Assembly (NCBI GenBank): GCA_025360085.1
Contig: JANYCW010000018.1
Coordinates: 24,334-88,333 of the forward strand
Origin: Actinomycetes bacterium
GTDB lineage: Bacteria; Actinomycetota; Actinomycetes; Nanopelagicales; Nanopelagicaceae
Direction of reading: 5' to 3'
Length of the DNA: 64,000 nucleotides
Shown here: positions 63,334 to 64,000 of the stretch, piece after piece
Layout: the number at the start of each line of letters is the position of its first letter
How positions within the stretch are numbered: position 1 is the first letter of the stretch
Notes under the pieces: generated by a model
Database searches by the model: none
Told to the model about the DNA's origin: nothing
The model's input: only the letters and a program-made list of their open reading frames with translations
Made by a program: the position numbers and the translations under genes

Positions 63334-63896
63334 TTCAAGTTGCTCGCCTTTCGCAGCTTTTCGCTGATGATTCTGCTTCAGTCGAAGCCGCAGTCCATGA
63401 CCTCCGCCACGACGAACATATCGATGCGGCTATCCGGTGCGGCATCATAGACGTTGCCTTCATCCTCGCTCACTCTTCCGATGAGATGCTGCCGATTCAA
63501 GGCCATGCCCTTCCACTGGATCGGATAATCCTTCTTGGAGATGATACTCCGCGCGGGGATGCGTTCTGCTACCGCCGCTTTCGAGATCAAATCTTGGGCG
63601 CGGAGTTCCTGAGGTGTCGCCTTTCACGCGCCGCTGAAATATGTCGGTTAGCCGGGTTGGATGACCTGCTGGCGATGCCATTTATCCTCGACATTGACTT
63701 GGACAGCTTCAATACACGGCGGGCTATTTCTCCGCCTAATCCAAGCGTCTTTTATGATTTAATCCGCGCAGCCTACGCTATCACAATCGCGCTGGAGCCG
63801 GATTGCGTGAGCTCTTGCCAGCTGGAGGGCGAAGACATTTCGGCTTCTTGGTTGGAGCAGCAGCTTCTCGCCCATATCTATAAAGCGTTGTCGTGA
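63327..63896 (+). pseudogene. UPF0489 (peptide-arginase-like) gene, 5'-truncated
   Basis: The frame is open from 63327 (after a TGA at 63324) to the TGA at 63894-63896; the first ATG is only at 63486. The central motif FILDIDLDSFNT and the tail with DLIRAAYAITIALEPDCV fit UPF0489, a family related to arginase, some members of which turn arginine into ornithine in peptides. The usual N-terminus with its His/Asp metal ligands is missing, and the part before 63486 (HDLRHDEHIDAAIRCGIID) is only loosely family-like. Base composition is clearly more GC-rich than the rest. Native function here is unlikely. Confidence 0.55.
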
Positions 63897-64000
63897 ATGG
63901 CTATTTCACATCTGTCGGTTGCTGTCGACCAGGGGCTCCCAAGGGGTTTTCAAGACGTCTGTAAGGGCTCAGGGGGCTTGGCCCGTCACGCGTAAGCGTG
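63897..64000. other. No feature seen
   Basis: The last 104 bases hold no frame, repeat or hairpin that I can assign. They continue the more GC-rich composition of the preceding fragment. Confidence 0.5.

Overview
The window is one continuous stretch of a moderately AT-rich genome (mid-40s % GC by eye). Protein families and gene order (rsmE-HIT-phoH-ybeY-corC, korAB, MoaD/MoaE-type Moco genes, a TIGR03767-like metallophosphoesterase, dense operons, many leaderless genes) suggest an actinobacterium, perhaps an aquatic low-GC lineage; this assignment is inference. No integrase, transposase, plasmid gene or CRISPR array was seen.

Layout. 1-5.7 kb: housekeeping genes (rsmE end, HIT, phoH, ybeY, corC, FAH-family hydrolase, gltX, tRNA-Gln, tRNA-Glu). 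5.7-15.5 kb: LysE exporter, CoA-transferase, beta-mannosidase, then a minus-strand operon with a homocysteine methyltransferase-like gene and a PF13769 ('virulence factor') gene, MgtC, and a metallophosphoesterase. 15.5-19 kb: molybdenum-cofactor genes mobA-moeA-moaC-mog-moaE plus moaD. 19.7-31.3 kb: GntR regulator and one packed operon for dimethylglycine/sarcosine oxidation (folate-binding dehydrogenase, etfBA), formate-tetrahydrofolate ligase and an NAD-linked molybdenum formate dehydrogenase. 31.3-37.4 kb (minus): DUF1638, a RACo-like corrinoid activator, methyl-THF:corrinoid methyltransferase, MetF, MetV-like protein, corrinoid protein and IclR regulator. 37.5-47 kb (plus, divergent): MttB-family methyltransferase, betaine aldehyde dehydrogenase, choline/betaine ABC transporter, choline dehydrogenase-like GMC enzyme, FdhD.

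Together 15.5-47 kb reads as a complete route: quaternary amine uptake, choline to betaine aldehyde to glycine betaine, corrinoid-dependent removal of the first methyl group to THF, flavin/folate-dependent removal of the other two, oxidation of C1-folate to formate by MetF/FolD/Fhs (FolD not in the window), and formate to CO2 with NADH by a Mo enzyme whose cofactor genes lie next door. This is the most interesting system here: a corrinoid demethylation module best known from anaerobes, joined to ETF, formate dehydrogenase and Moco genes in an apparently aerobic actinobacterium.

47-53 kb: UbiA-family protein, a secreted copper monooxygenase-like protein (PHM/DBH type), an aromatic-acid-exporter-like protein, korAB. 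53-61 kb: orphan response regulator, amide/nitrogen genes (cysteine hydrolase, amidase, formamidase/acetamidase, APC permease), interrupted by two decayed genes (Fic, NYN). 61-64 kb: an intact Fic gene with a striking tandem-operator/hairpin leader, repeated hairpins, a tRNA-like sequence, and an abrupt junction into more GC-rich DNA carrying a truncated UPF0489 (peptide-arginase-like) gene, possibly a transfer or an assembly join.

At least fifteen genes have a TANNNT box exactly 6-7 bases before the start codon, the mark of leaderless transcription; I used this to choose several starts.
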